The notes under the pieces: model-generated
Database searches by the model: none
What the model saw: the letters and a program-made list of their open reading frames with translations, nothing else
Told to the model about the DNA's origin: nothing
Source: Thermoplasmata archaeon
GTDB taxonomy: Archaea > Thermoplasmatota > Thermoplasmata > Thermoplasmatales > GCA-001856825
Length of the DNA: 8,761 nucleotides
Assembly: GCA_021793855.1 (NCBI GenBank)
Contig: JAJYRY010000039.1
Location: 1 to 8,761, forward strand
Direction of reading: 5' to 3'
Program-made: the position numbers and the translations under genes
Shown here: one piece after another, positions 1 through 5,457 of the stretch
Numbering within the stretch: position 1 is the first letter of the stretch
Layout of the letters: the number at the start of each line of letters is the position of its first letter

Positions 1-150
1 GAATGGGAGAAAGTAGGATTGCACATTTCTCCATGCGTGCCTGCACCCTTAAAGTCGGATGGCTTAGCATGGAGGACAGAGGACCTTCGGACCGGGGGGG
101 AATTCATGCCTGTGGAGATTCAGTCAGCAATCTTTGAAGCAGGAAAGTAA
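1..150 (+). CDS. 3' end of an open frame, possibly a TnpB tail
   Basis: The frame is open from the first base to TAA at 148-150, about 49 codons, with its start outside the window. The tail reads GGEFMPVEIQSAIFEAGK. The PVE followed by EAGK is the style of ending found in many IS605-family TnpB proteins. In the third frame, bases 99-134 read GIHACGDSVSNL, which also resembles a TnpB tail, so the end may be frameshifted. No zinc-finger cysteines or catalytic residues lie inside the window, so the family call is an inference from a short, weakly conserved region. It could equally be the end of an unrelated gene or non-coding sequence. Confidence 0.3.
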   Translation, partial: EWEKVGLHISPCVPAPLKSDGLAWRTEDLRTGGEFMPVEIQSAIFEAGK

Positions 151-230
151 GAGTTTCATTCGTGGGAGGGGGGGTCACAAGCTTCAATCTTACAACATTC
201 CTCCTTTCCAACTGCTACCTTTCGTTTTTG

Positions 231-270
231 AGTATTCACTTAAAACTTTAATCAAATCCCAACCGGTCCA
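231..270 (+). repeat. Dispersed 40-base repeat, copy 1
   Basis: This copy matches copy 2 at 36 of 40 positions with no gaps. The first block is AGTATTCACTTAAAAC and the second is TCAAATCCCAACCGGTCCA. The second block resembles the 3' part of a tRNA gene. It lies just beyond the 3' end of the minus-strand phosphoesterase gene. The stretch from 151 to 230 holds no convincing gene. Confidence 0.85.
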
Positions 271-274
271 TAAC

Positions 275-292
275 ACTTTGTTTGCAACAAGT
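275..292 (-). terminator. Hairpin just after the 2H phosphoesterase stop
   Basis: On the plus strand ACTTTGTT, a TGC loop and AACAAGT can fold into a stem of seven pairs with one bulged T. It starts five bases past the stop codon of the minus-strand gene. There is no long T tract on the minus strand, so a terminator role is only suggested by position. It could be a chance fold. Confidence 0.25.
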
Positions 293-296
293 TACA

Positions 297-890
297 CTAT
301 TCGACAGCGGGAAGCCTTTCCCTCGAAAGAAGTCTGTGATTCTTTAAAGAATTATTACGTTTGAAAGGAATATCCTCGAACTTACAATACTTTCCTCTAT
401 CATCTATCCTTGTAATTCTTGCAAAGTTTGCTTTGAACTCCAGAGGTAATGTGAACTGAGAATTTGCCTCCTTCCTGACTATATCTATCAACTCTTCAGA
501 AAGGCCGTTTGCAACAATAGCTAGAGAGATGTGTGGTATATAATAATCAAGCTCAAAGTTCTCCAGAATCTCTGCCGGAGAAGGGTCAAAAAGTCCTGCA
601 AGTTTTCTATGCAACTCCAATATTCCTGGAGAAGATATTTTCAAGAAAAGAACAGATTTTCCAAAAGATTCCGGTTCGCTAATCTTTACAGTGAAAGGAT
701 AAAATGATCCACACACCCTCTTGACGGGTTTGAGCCATTCTAGATCGTCACTCAACCCATTCGGCGCCTTGACAGTAATGTGGGGTTCAACCTCTCCAAC
801 TAACCAGTTTTCCGGATGCGTTTTCTGGAAAGCCACGATTCTGCTGGAATAAGCAGCTGGAGGTATAACTGCAATGAAATATCTCGGCAT
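297..890 (-). CDS. 2H phosphoesterase, 2'-5' RNA ligase-like
   Basis: This 197-residue protein has the two H-x-T/S-x motifs that define the 2H phosphoesterase fold: PHITVKAP with His37 and PHISLAI with His120. The spacing of 83 residues and the total length fit the 2'-5' RNA ligase-like branch, including bacterial ThpR/LigT and archaeal homologues. In that family the paired histidines act on 2',3'-cyclic phosphate ends or 2'-5' bonds in RNA, and the protein is normally soluble and cytoplasmic. The exact substrate cannot be read from sequence. The start ATG at 890 begins MPRYFIAVIPP, a typical first strand, and lies about 26 bases past a TATA element, consistent with a leaderless message. The last 20 or so residues after FEDIPFK are basic and not recognised as part of the fold. 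The gene stands alone and faces away from TA pair A. Confidence 0.8.
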   Translation of the reverse strand: MPRYFIAVIPPAAYSSRIVAFQKTHPENWLVGEVEPHITVKAPNGLSDDLEWLKPVKRVCGSFYPFTVKISEPESFGKSVLFLKISSPGILELHRKLAGLFDPSPAEILENFELDYYIPHISLAIVANGLSEELIDIVRKEANSQFTLPLEFKANFARITRIDDRGKYCKFEDIPFKRNNSLKNHRLLSRERLPAVE

Positions 891-912
891 AATGAATACG
901 GTATTGTCACAA

Positions 913-920
913 ATTTATAA
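913..920 (-). promoter_or_regulatory. TATA box of the 2H phosphoesterase gene
   Basis: The minus strand reads TTATAAAT, centred about 26 bases before the ATG at 890. This is the distance expected when transcription starts at or next to the start codon. No purine-rich ribosome binding site lies between the two. The bases from 921 to 1103 hold no gene that I can see. Confidence 0.7.
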
Positions 921-1103
921 TAAACCATACCTGTATGCGTATTATCAGAGTGTAAATCGACATTCGACATGTTCATTTTACAGTCTCCTTTTTCTTAACC
1001 TTCGTAGAAAGTTCTTGGGTGACAAATAATGTTTCTCCTGGAAGGATCGATACAAGGCAATTAGCTCGCTGGTTCAATCTGATTCTTCGTCACTCAGCAT
1101 ATG

Positions 1104-1118
1104 AACAATGAAGTTGTT
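1104..1118. promoter_or_regulatory. Inverted repeat abutting the TA pair A TATA box
   Basis: AACAA and TTGTT are exact complements separated by TGAAG, and the right arm overlaps the start of the TATA element. A site here could be an operator bound by the antitoxin or the TA complex. The arms are only five bases long, so chance is a real alternative. Confidence 0.3.
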
Positions 1119-1124
1119 ATAAAC
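1117..1124 (+). promoter_or_regulatory. TATA box of TA pair A
   Basis: TTATAAAC is centred about 24 bases upstream of the ATG at 1144. The paralogous pair B has TATATA at nearly the same distance from its matching ATG. This supports a leaderless start at 1144 rather than at the upstream TTG, GTG or ATG codons in frame (1126, 1129, 1135). Confidence 0.65.
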
Positions 1125-1143
1125 ATTGGTGAGAATGACACGT

Positions 1144-1680
1144 ATGCAGAATTTGGACGTGCTCAAATTGCTTATTTACGCCAGAGGGTCCACTTTGCGG
1201 GATAACGAGAGCATACCATCAAGAACTCACCTACAGAAAGAAATGTTCCTTCTCCTGAAGGAAACAATTTTCTCCAAGGTGGATGGATACAAATTCGTAC
1301 CACACTATTATGGGCCCTTTTCCCGCGAATTAGACAGCGATCTTATTGAACTGGTGGCATCTGGTCGTGTAAATGATGCGAATGGTTTTACCCTTACTCC
1401 AGATGGTTACAAAGATGCTCAGGCACTCTGGAACAGTCAGGATCAGACTCACAAGATGGCACTTTCAAGAATCAAAGAAAGGTATAACAGATTGGCTGCA
1501 GAGGATCTCTTAGACTACGTGTATGGAAAATATAAGAAATATACTATAAAGTCTGCCGTGATCCTTGAGAATCTGTACAGCTACTTCGACGTGTTTGCGC
1601 TCGAAAATGATATTACAGTTGATGATTTGGATAACGCATTCAACAGAATTAGGCATCCTGTAAATGAAAGTCGTAACTGA
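1144..1680 (+). CDS. YwgA/Panacea-like antitoxin of TA pair A
   Basis: The 178-residue product resembles the YwgA/Panacea (DUF4065-type) proteins. These are small helical or winged-helix-like proteins, and Panacea domains are known as antitoxin parts that neutralise many unrelated toxins. Visible marks are THLQKEMFLL (residues 28-37), YYGPFSREL (55-63), a helix-plus-turn region ending FTLTPDGYK (82-90), and LLDYVYGKY (122-130). The paralogue at 3244-3774 shares all of these. The start at 1144 fits the TATA spacing and lines up with the paralogue; an in-frame TTG at 1126 would add six residues. The 3' end overlaps the PIN toxin gene by 17 bases, which implies co-translation. Its role as antitoxin is inferred from gene order and family; assignment to Panacea proper is less sure than to the wider YwgA-like group. 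Confidence 0.6.
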   Translation: MQNLDVLKLLIYARGSTLRDNESIPSRTHLQKEMFLLLKETIFSKVDGYKFVPHYYGPFSRELDSDLIELVASGRVNDANGFTLTPDGYKDAQALWNSQDQTHKMALSRIKERYNRLAAEDLLDYVYGKYKKYTIKSAVILENLYSYFDVFALENDITVDDLDNAFNRIRHPVNESRN

Positions 1681-1906
1681 TTCTAACGTATTTTTCCGTG
1701 CAATTCTTGGTAGAAAAGCCGGAACTGCAAGCAAGATGGTAATAAACCTGATCAGAGAGGGCAGGGTTGTATCGTACACCTGCGATGCCCTGATGGGAGA
1801 AATTGTAAGGATAGTTAAGAGTGACCCGAAGCTAAGTAAAATCGATCCCGTTTACTTTCGGCAATTCATGGATGATATTGACGGTTGGCTTAGCTACGTC
1901 CCATGA
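1664..1906 (+). CDS. PIN-domain toxin of pair A, N-terminal part
   Basis: The first 80 residues of a PIN-domain ribonuclease. The nuclease acids Asp6 (TDSN) and Glu46 (MGEIV) are present and match Asp6 and Glu46 of the pair B toxin. PIN toxins cut RNA with a cluster of three or four acids that bind Mg or Mn. This frame stops at TGA 1904-1906, after DIDGWLSYVP, so the C-terminal acids are missing from it. They lie in the -1 frame at 1903-2103. The ATG at 1664 overlaps the antitoxin gene. Either the gene is broken by a one-base loss, or the two halves are joined by frameshifting, or they are made as two chains. The sequence alone does not decide. Confidence 0.7.
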   Translation: MKVVTDSNVFFRAILGRKAGTASKMVINLIREGRVVSYTCDALMGEIVRIVKSDPKLSKIDPVYFRQFMDDIDGWLSYVP

Positions 1907-2103
1907 AAAACTTGGACCATGATCAGAAAATGCTTAACAGGATTGGAAATGACTGGTACCTTATAGCGATAAGCAGAAACATCAACGCTGATTTCATCAT
2001 TACCTATGATAAAGATCTGATTTCGATGAAGAGCGAATTAAAAGACCGGGATGATGTTGAAGTTTTGACATCAGAGAATTTTATTGAAAATTATAGAAAA
2101 TAA
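1903..2103 (+). CDS. PIN-domain toxin of pair A, C-terminal part
   Basis: The 66 codons continue the PIN fold in the frame one base back. GNDWYLIAIS carries the third acid (Asp17 of this part) and TYDKDL the fourth region (Asp36). From NLDHDQK through GNDWY it aligns without gaps to NLTIDPT through GNDWY in the pair B toxin, so the sequence still looks under constraint. The ATG overlaps the TGA of the upstream half as ATGA, the classic coupled stop-start, so independent translation is possible. If the ribosome slips back one base at CCA the product would read YVPMKNL, which matches FVKTENL in the paralogue in length. A fused protein would have 146 residues against 163 for pair B. Confidence 0.6.
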   Translation: MKNLDHDQKMLNRIGNDWYLIAISRNINADFIITYDKDLISMKSELKDRDDVEVLTSENFIENYRK

Positions 2104-2109
2104 CAACAA

Positions 2110-2476
2110 TCATGTTCTCACACTGGGGAACTGTACACAGTCCATCAAAGAGACTTTGTACACCTTTAGATTTTTCGTCCACAGCGCATTACAAATAGCA
2201 AAAAAGGAATACATTGAATCAACCTCCACCTCGTCCAGGTTGTCAGATACCTTTCCTTGGTATGACATGCACCGGACAGGAACATTTCTGAAGAAAACGA
2301 CCTCTTTTCCCGGAGGCCATCTTCTTCCTGCGTAAGAGTCATGGTATCTCCAATCCCAGTCAATGAAAACATAATCAACGAATCCCGGAAGCAGGGGAGT
2401 GCCTGCCCTATGAAGTGTTCCGATGAGCCTTCCAGATGAAGTCTATCAACGAATCCTGATCAAGGCTCTTTTTCAA
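2110..2476 (-). pseudogene. Frameshifted DUF5680-like gene
   Basis: Two minus-strand frames together look like one decayed gene. The upstream frame, from a TTG at 2476, gives LKKSLDQDSLIDFIWKAHRN and stops at 2408. The next frame is open from 2443 down to TGA at 2110-2112. It contains FVDYVFIDWDWRYHDSYAG, then GKEVVFFRNVPVRCMSYQGK. This order resembles the DUF5680 family, whose members start with a short helix of the LxxFLxxAK type and continue with a strand pair around DxxYRDSY and a W/C-x-M-x-Y-x-G motif. Function of that family is not known to me. The frame change lies near 2408-2430. The gene is convergent with the split PIN toxin, ending seven bases from it. The family call rests on motif memory and is moderate. 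Confidence 0.5.
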
Positions 2477-2512
2477 ACCAACTCCAATTAGGGTTCTTAT
2501 TAATCAGTTATA

Positions 2513-2767
2513 TCAATCATACGCATTCTTCCTTGGGCCTATCTTGATAACAAGAACAAGCAGTTCTGAGTTTCGTATCTCATATATCGCCCTATAGCTT
2601 CCAATCCTCAAACTCCAAAGTCCTGTCAACACCGCAGTCAGCGGCTTTCCAGCCTCTGGATCTGCACCTAATTTAGAAATTTTATTCGTCAGTCTCTTTC
2701 TTGTTGCGCTATCACATTTTTTGAGAAACTTCTCTGCTTCAGCAGCAAGGTAGACCTCATAGATCAA
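2513..2767 (-). CDS. relE: RelE/ParE-family toxin
   Basis: An 84-residue protein of the size and layout of archaeal RelE toxins. It begins MIYEVYLAAEAEKFLKK, continues with a basic helical hairpin (residues 19-33), then DPEAGKPL, WSLRIGSYRAIYEI (51-64) and ends VIKIGPRKNAYD. The strand with LRIGSYR and the terminal GxRxxxYD are the family signature. RelE proteins cut mRNA in the ribosomal A site; ParE relatives act on gyrase, and the two are hard to separate by sequence. The start is a TTG that overlaps the antitoxin TGA as TTGA, placing AAGGAG only one base before it. Such coupling keeps toxin output tied to the antitoxin. The start is set by homology of the first strand. Confidence 0.8.
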   Translation of the reverse strand: MIYEVYLAAEAEKFLKKCDSATRKRLTNKISKLGADPEAGKPLTAVLTGLWSLRIGSYRAIYEIRNSELLVLVIKIGPRKNAYD

Positions 2768-3030
2768 GCTCCTTCCAGCTCCTTCCTCACCTGACTGAGC
2801 GGTTTTATCCTTCCCTCCTCAATATCTTTGATGCCCCTTTCTATACCCTTGATAAATTCTGAGTCTGACAATACCTCCAGCGTTTCTATTAGTGTATCTC
2901 TGCTAACCAGTTTGGGTGATGAAGAGTTTATCAATCTTGAGATCAACTCATTGTAGGACTCCCGATGGTGAATCTTCAGTTGATCTAGTCTAGCCTTCAG
3001 CTTTTCATCTATCTGTATGGTTGTCACCAT
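2764..3030 (-). CDS. relB: RelB-like ribbon-helix-helix antitoxin
   Basis: The 88 residues fall into two parts. Residues 1-35 (TTIQIDEKLKARLDQLKIHH and RESYNELISRLI) fit a ribbon-helix-helix DNA-binding fold typical of archaeal antitoxins. Residues 50-86, with SDSEFIKGIERGIKDIEEGR and a terminal VRKELEG, fit the helical toxin-binding tail of RelB-type antitoxins. The gene is directly upstream of and overlaps the toxin gene. The complex probably represses its own promoter, and a palindrome lies two bases before the start. The ATG at 3030 opens directly on the ribbon strand. Confidence 0.75.
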   Translation of the reverse strand: MVTTIQIDEKLKARLDQLKIHHRESYNELISRLINSSSPKLVSRDTLIETLEVLSDSEFIKGIERGIKDIEEGRIKPLSQVRKELEGA

Positions 3031-3031
3031 A

Positions 3032-3047
3032 GATAACCATAGTTACC
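3032..3047. promoter_or_regulatory. Candidate operator of the RelBE pair
   Basis: GATAAC and GTTACC form an inverted repeat around CATA with one mismatch in six pairs. The site begins two bases upstream of the antitoxin ATG. Ribbon-helix-helix antitoxins commonly bind such short palindromes to repress their own operon. Confidence 0.35.
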
Positions 3048-3105
3048 AATAGGACTTAAGTGTTTAGTTCCATACGAGCGGGTACCGTCTCCGGATACAG
3101 AAATT

Positions 3106-3152
3106 TAGTATTCGCTTAGAACATTAATCAAATCCCGACCGGTCCACTAGTT
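3106..3152 (+). repeat. Dispersed repeat, copy 2
   Basis: This is the copy closest to the consensus. It opens TAGTATTCGCTTAGAAC and closes TCAAATCCCGACCGGTCCA followed by CTAGTT. It matches copy 3 at 38 of 47 positions without gaps, so the similarity here runs past the 40-base core. It sits 91 bases upstream of TA pair B and faces the same way as the other copies. Confidence 0.9.
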
Positions 3153-3216
3153 CATCAGAGCATTAGAACCAAAGTCAGCTCTACTTGTCAAAACTTATCA
3201 GATTGCATAAGAAATG

Positions 3217-3222
3217 TATATA
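3217..3222 (+). promoter_or_regulatory. TATA box of TA pair B
   Basis: TATATA is centred about 24 to 25 bases before the ATG at 3244. In-frame ATGs at 3214 and 3226 lie before or just next to this element and so would be outside a transcript started from it. Upstream, CTTAT (3194-3198) and ATAAG (3207-3211) form a weak inverted repeat that might be an operator. Confidence 0.6.
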
Positions 3223-3243
3223 GCGATGAAATATTCTCTTTGT

Positions 3244-3774
3244 ATGGTTTCTAGAAGTGATCTGTTGCTTTCTTTCGTCTACGCGTGGGGAAAGTCAAAG
3301 AAAAACAATGAACCGGTCCCTTCAGTTACACATTTACAGAAAGAGATTTTCCTCCTCTGCAGAAGAACTCCATTCGCAGATACGAAAAATACCTATCACT
3401 TCGAACCTCTTTGGTATGGCCCATTTTCAAAGGAACTTTCCGGAGACCTTACCGATTTCCAATCAAGAGGGGTAATTTCATTTGATGAACTGAAACTTAC
3501 CAGTGAAGGATTTAAAATTGCCGCTTCAGTTTGGAATGACTTAACTGAATTTGAAAAACAGCAAATATTTGACGTCAAGGCTACATTCAATTATATGAGT
3601 TTAACAGAATTGCTTGATACAGTGTATTCAAGGTACCCAAGATTCACTAAGAGATCGGCCCTCAAGAATGAGGTGGTCGACAAGTACTTTACTGATTTTC
3701 TGCAGGAAAATGAAATAACTGAGGAAAATGTGGTTTCCGCTGTCAACTTGGCTAAGAAGGCATTGAGACAATAA
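3244..3774 (+). CDS. YwgA/Panacea-like antitoxin of TA pair B
   Basis: The 176-residue protein is a clear paralogue of the pair A antitoxin. Shared blocks are THLQKEIFLL (29-38), WYGPFSKEL (57-65), LKLTSEGFK (83-91), LLDTVYSRY (123-131) and the following FTKRSA. These include the L-Q-K-x-x-F-L-L and YGPFS marks of the YwgA/Panacea-type fold. Between the two paralogues the loop after the first helix and the region 44-52 differ most, a likely place for partner specificity. The start at 3244 is chosen from TATA spacing and from alignment with pair A; an earlier ATG at 3214 would add ten residues. TAA is followed at once by the toxin ATG, so the two are one operon. The antitoxin role is inferred. 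Confidence 0.6.
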   Translation: MVSRSDLLLSFVYAWGKSKKNNEPVPSVTHLQKEIFLLCRRTPFADTKNTYHFEPLWYGPFSKELSGDLTDFQSRGVISFDELKLTSEGFKIAASVWNDLTEFEKQQIFDVKATFNYMSLTELLDTVYSRYPRFTKRSALKNEVVDKYFTDFLQENEITEENVVSAVNLAKKALRQ

Positions 3775-4266
3775 ATGCAACTCATAATCGACACCAATGT
3801 TGTATTAGCCTATCTGATATCGGGGTCTTCCCACTCCTCAAATGCTAGGGTGTGCAAGAGAGTAGTAAATGGCTCAGATAAGGCATTTACTTGCGATATA
3901 CTCTACGGTGAGTTGAAAAGACTTCTTGATTTGGACCCAGATCTGATAGAGAAGATTTCCCTGAGTGGAAAGAAAGAAGGCGATGTATTTCGTGCCTTAG
4001 ATAATGTTAGAACGGAGTATTTGAACTCCAGACTCGATCCTTACGTTATGCAACTGAATTTCGTAAAAACCGAGAACCTCACAATAGATCCAACAGCAAT
4101 AAAAGATGTGGGAAACGATTGGTACATGATTTCCATAGCCAAATCTGTCAGCATTGACTACATTGTCACATGGAATACTCAAGACGTCCTTAAGTATGCT
4201 GCTATAAATGGTTTAGACGTTGGCAGAATATTAGAACCTCCAAAATACCTGGAATTGTTGAAATGA
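3775..4266 (+). CDS. PIN-domain toxin of TA pair B
   Basis: An intact 163-residue PIN-domain protein of the type often labelled putative toxin component, PIN family (COG1569-like). IIDTNVVLAYLI holds Asp6, YGEL holds Glu46, and GNDWYMISIA holds Asp115. The fourth site, VTWNTQDVL, has Asn134 where the pair A homologue has Asp in TYDKDL. Asp or Asn can occur at this place in PIN nucleases, so activity is not excluded. PIN toxins cleave tRNA, rRNA or mRNA; the target cannot be told. The gene starts directly after the antitoxin stop with no spacer and no ribosome binding site other than sequence in the antitoxin 3' end. Confidence 0.75.
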   Translation: MQLIIDTNVVLAYLISGSSHSSNARVCKRVVNGSDKAFTCDILYGELKRLLDLDPDLIEKISLSGKKEGDVFRALDNVRTEYLNSRLDPYVMQLNFVKTENLTIDPTAIKDVGNDWYMISIAKSVSIDYIVTWNTQDVLKYAAINGLDVGRILEPPKYLELLK

Positions 4267-4342
4267 AAGACAACGCCTTTACAGAAGTACCTCAAAACAT
4301 AGATTTTTACTGATCATGTTATCGCTGTTCTTATGGAAAATA

Positions 4343-4389
4343 TAGTATTCGCTTAAAACAAAAAGTGAATCCCGGCCAGTCCACCAGTT
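4343..4389 (+). repeat. Dispersed repeat, copy 3
   Basis: The first block, TAGTATTCGCTTAAAACA, is nearly identical to copy 2. The middle is changed to GTGAATCCCGGCCAGTCCA, followed by CCAGTT. Here the tRNA-like end carries a CCA after the discriminator-like A. It lies 76 bases after the PIN toxin stop, so copies 2 and 3 bracket TA pair B. Confidence 0.85.
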
Positions 4390-4401
4390 TACTGAGGAGG
4401 A

Positions 4402-4420
4402 TTTCCGGAAACTTTTCCGG
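4402..4420. promoter_or_regulatory. Strong palindrome upstream of the unknown two-gene module
   Basis: Two nested symmetries are visible. CCGGAAA, CT and TTTCCGG (4405-4420) form a perfect inverted repeat with seven-base arms. TTTCCGGAAA (4402-4411) is itself a ten-base palindrome. TTTCCGG therefore occurs twice in direct order 12 bases apart. The position, between repeat copy 3 and the next gene, suits an operator. It could also form an RNA hairpin if transcribed. Confidence 0.5.
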
Positions 4421-4488
4421 TATGAACAATGGCAACATATTTATCTCTGTTCTTTGTTTATTTTTGGGAGGCAATTAAAAATCTCTTT

Positions 4489-5418
4489 ATGCGTCTGCAG
4501 GAAATAAACCGTGGTTCCGACTTTGGATGCGTTCTTTCATTAACTGATAGTTCTCCATTTTTTCAATACCTCAATAAATACAACGTTTTCGCCCCCATAA
4601 TCATGCGTCGGGACCAGGGAGCCATAACATTGACCGCCCTTATCGACAAGATCTCTGCTTCGAGTAAATTTCGAAACTCTTTCCTTCAAGCCTACAACGC
4701 AGAGGAAAGAGGTAATTCATGGTACGTAAAAATTCCGAACTCATTTTCTTCTCTGTTCTCCATTTTGGATGAGCTCGTTGAAGTTCCCTCTGCGGTGATG
4801 CAGAATCTATACCTAGAGAGTGAACAACTTTTCGTTGTTTTAAAATTCCATCAGTCTGTGGCAAACCACATCTCAAATGTCCTGATGAAAAGCACCAGGG
4901 GCGCCGAGAAGATCACAATTGAGTCGTTCGTGTGTCCGAGTGGGACTTCAACTTTCCTCAACACTCTGCACTCAAAGATACCCCTTTGTTTCGTGAAATA
5001 TTCCATAAAGGCGTTCCTTGAAGATCCGCTAGAAAAATACCTGTCAGTCGGAGACAACATTGGGGAACTGGAAAAAAAGCCCGGAACAAACTACAGGGCG
5101 TTGATCCACTCATCCGCCCCACTTTCAGAACAGGGAGACATCATAACAATAGATCGGGAAGAGAATATCTACGAGACGTGGGGGAACAACCCCATTATTC
5201 AGAAGATCAGGAGTATGAGCAACGACCGTGTCATCTACCGCGCTGCCCACTTTGCCAGGGTTATCAGGGATAGGCTGGAAATGTCGGTTTTTCTCCCGGC
5301 TAGCCAGGCAATGGATTTTTTAGAGATTCTCTCAGGAATAATGGATGATCATGGGTCCCGCTCAGTGACTTTGCTTTATTTTGAGGCGTTTAACCCGGGA
5401 GTGATGGATCTTGTTTAG
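4489..5418 (+). CDS. Unrecognised protein, first gene of tandem module
   Basis: I do not recognise this 309-residue protein. It has no cysteine clusters, nucleotide-binding loop or clear helix-turn-helix, and looks soluble and mixed alpha/beta. It seems to be a distant paralogue of the next gene. DFGCVLSL near residue 11 matches DWCAVLEL near residue 5 there. LFVVLKFHQSVANHISNVLM (114-133) matches VFISIEF and VSEVLM at almost the same positions. That register supports the ATG at 4489. An upstream ATG at 4429 would add the hydrophobic stretch MATYLSLFFVYFWEAIKNLF, which could be a membrane anchor or merely translated leader. A T-rich element at 4456-4466 lies about 28 bases before 4489 and may serve as the promoter. 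A cytoplasmic sensor or effector role is possible, but no function is assigned. Confidence 0.6.
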   Translation: MRLQEINRGSDFGCVLSLTDSSPFFQYLNKYNVFAPIIMRRDQGAITLTALIDKISASSKFRNSFLQAYNAEERGNSWYVKIPNSFSSLFSILDELVEVPSAVMQNLYLESEQLFVVLKFHQSVANHISNVLMKSTRGAEKITIESFVCPSGTSTFLNTLHSKIPLCFVKYSIKAFLEDPLEKYLSVGDNIGELEKKPGTNYRALIHSSAPLSEQGDIITIDREENIYETWGNNPIIQKIRSMSNDRVIYRAAHFARVIRDRLEMSVFLPASQAMDFLEILSGIMDDHGSRSVTLLYFEAFNPGVMDLV

Positions 5419-5457
5419 GTTGAGAATGTCTTATTCACGGCAGACGAGTGAACAGAA

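Noticed and set aside
134..364. Plus-strand open frame of 76 codons from a TTG
   Set aside because: It runs through repeat copy 1 and into the 3' end of the 2H phosphoesterase gene on the other strand. It has no motif of a known family and no promoter at a fitting distance.
1664..2103. Two independent genes in place of one split PIN toxin
   Set aside because: Each half lacks part of the PIN acid set, and together they align along the whole pair B toxin, so I treat them as parts of one toxin even if translated separately.
2166..2378. Minus-strand open frame of 70 codons
   Set aside because: It is the shifted frame of the DUF5680-like pseudogene; the recognisable blocks are in the adjacent frame.
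3106..3152. Intact tRNA gene at a repeat copy
   Set aside because: Only the 3' portion is tRNA-like; the 5' T-stem strand, anticodon arm and 5' acceptor strand are missing.
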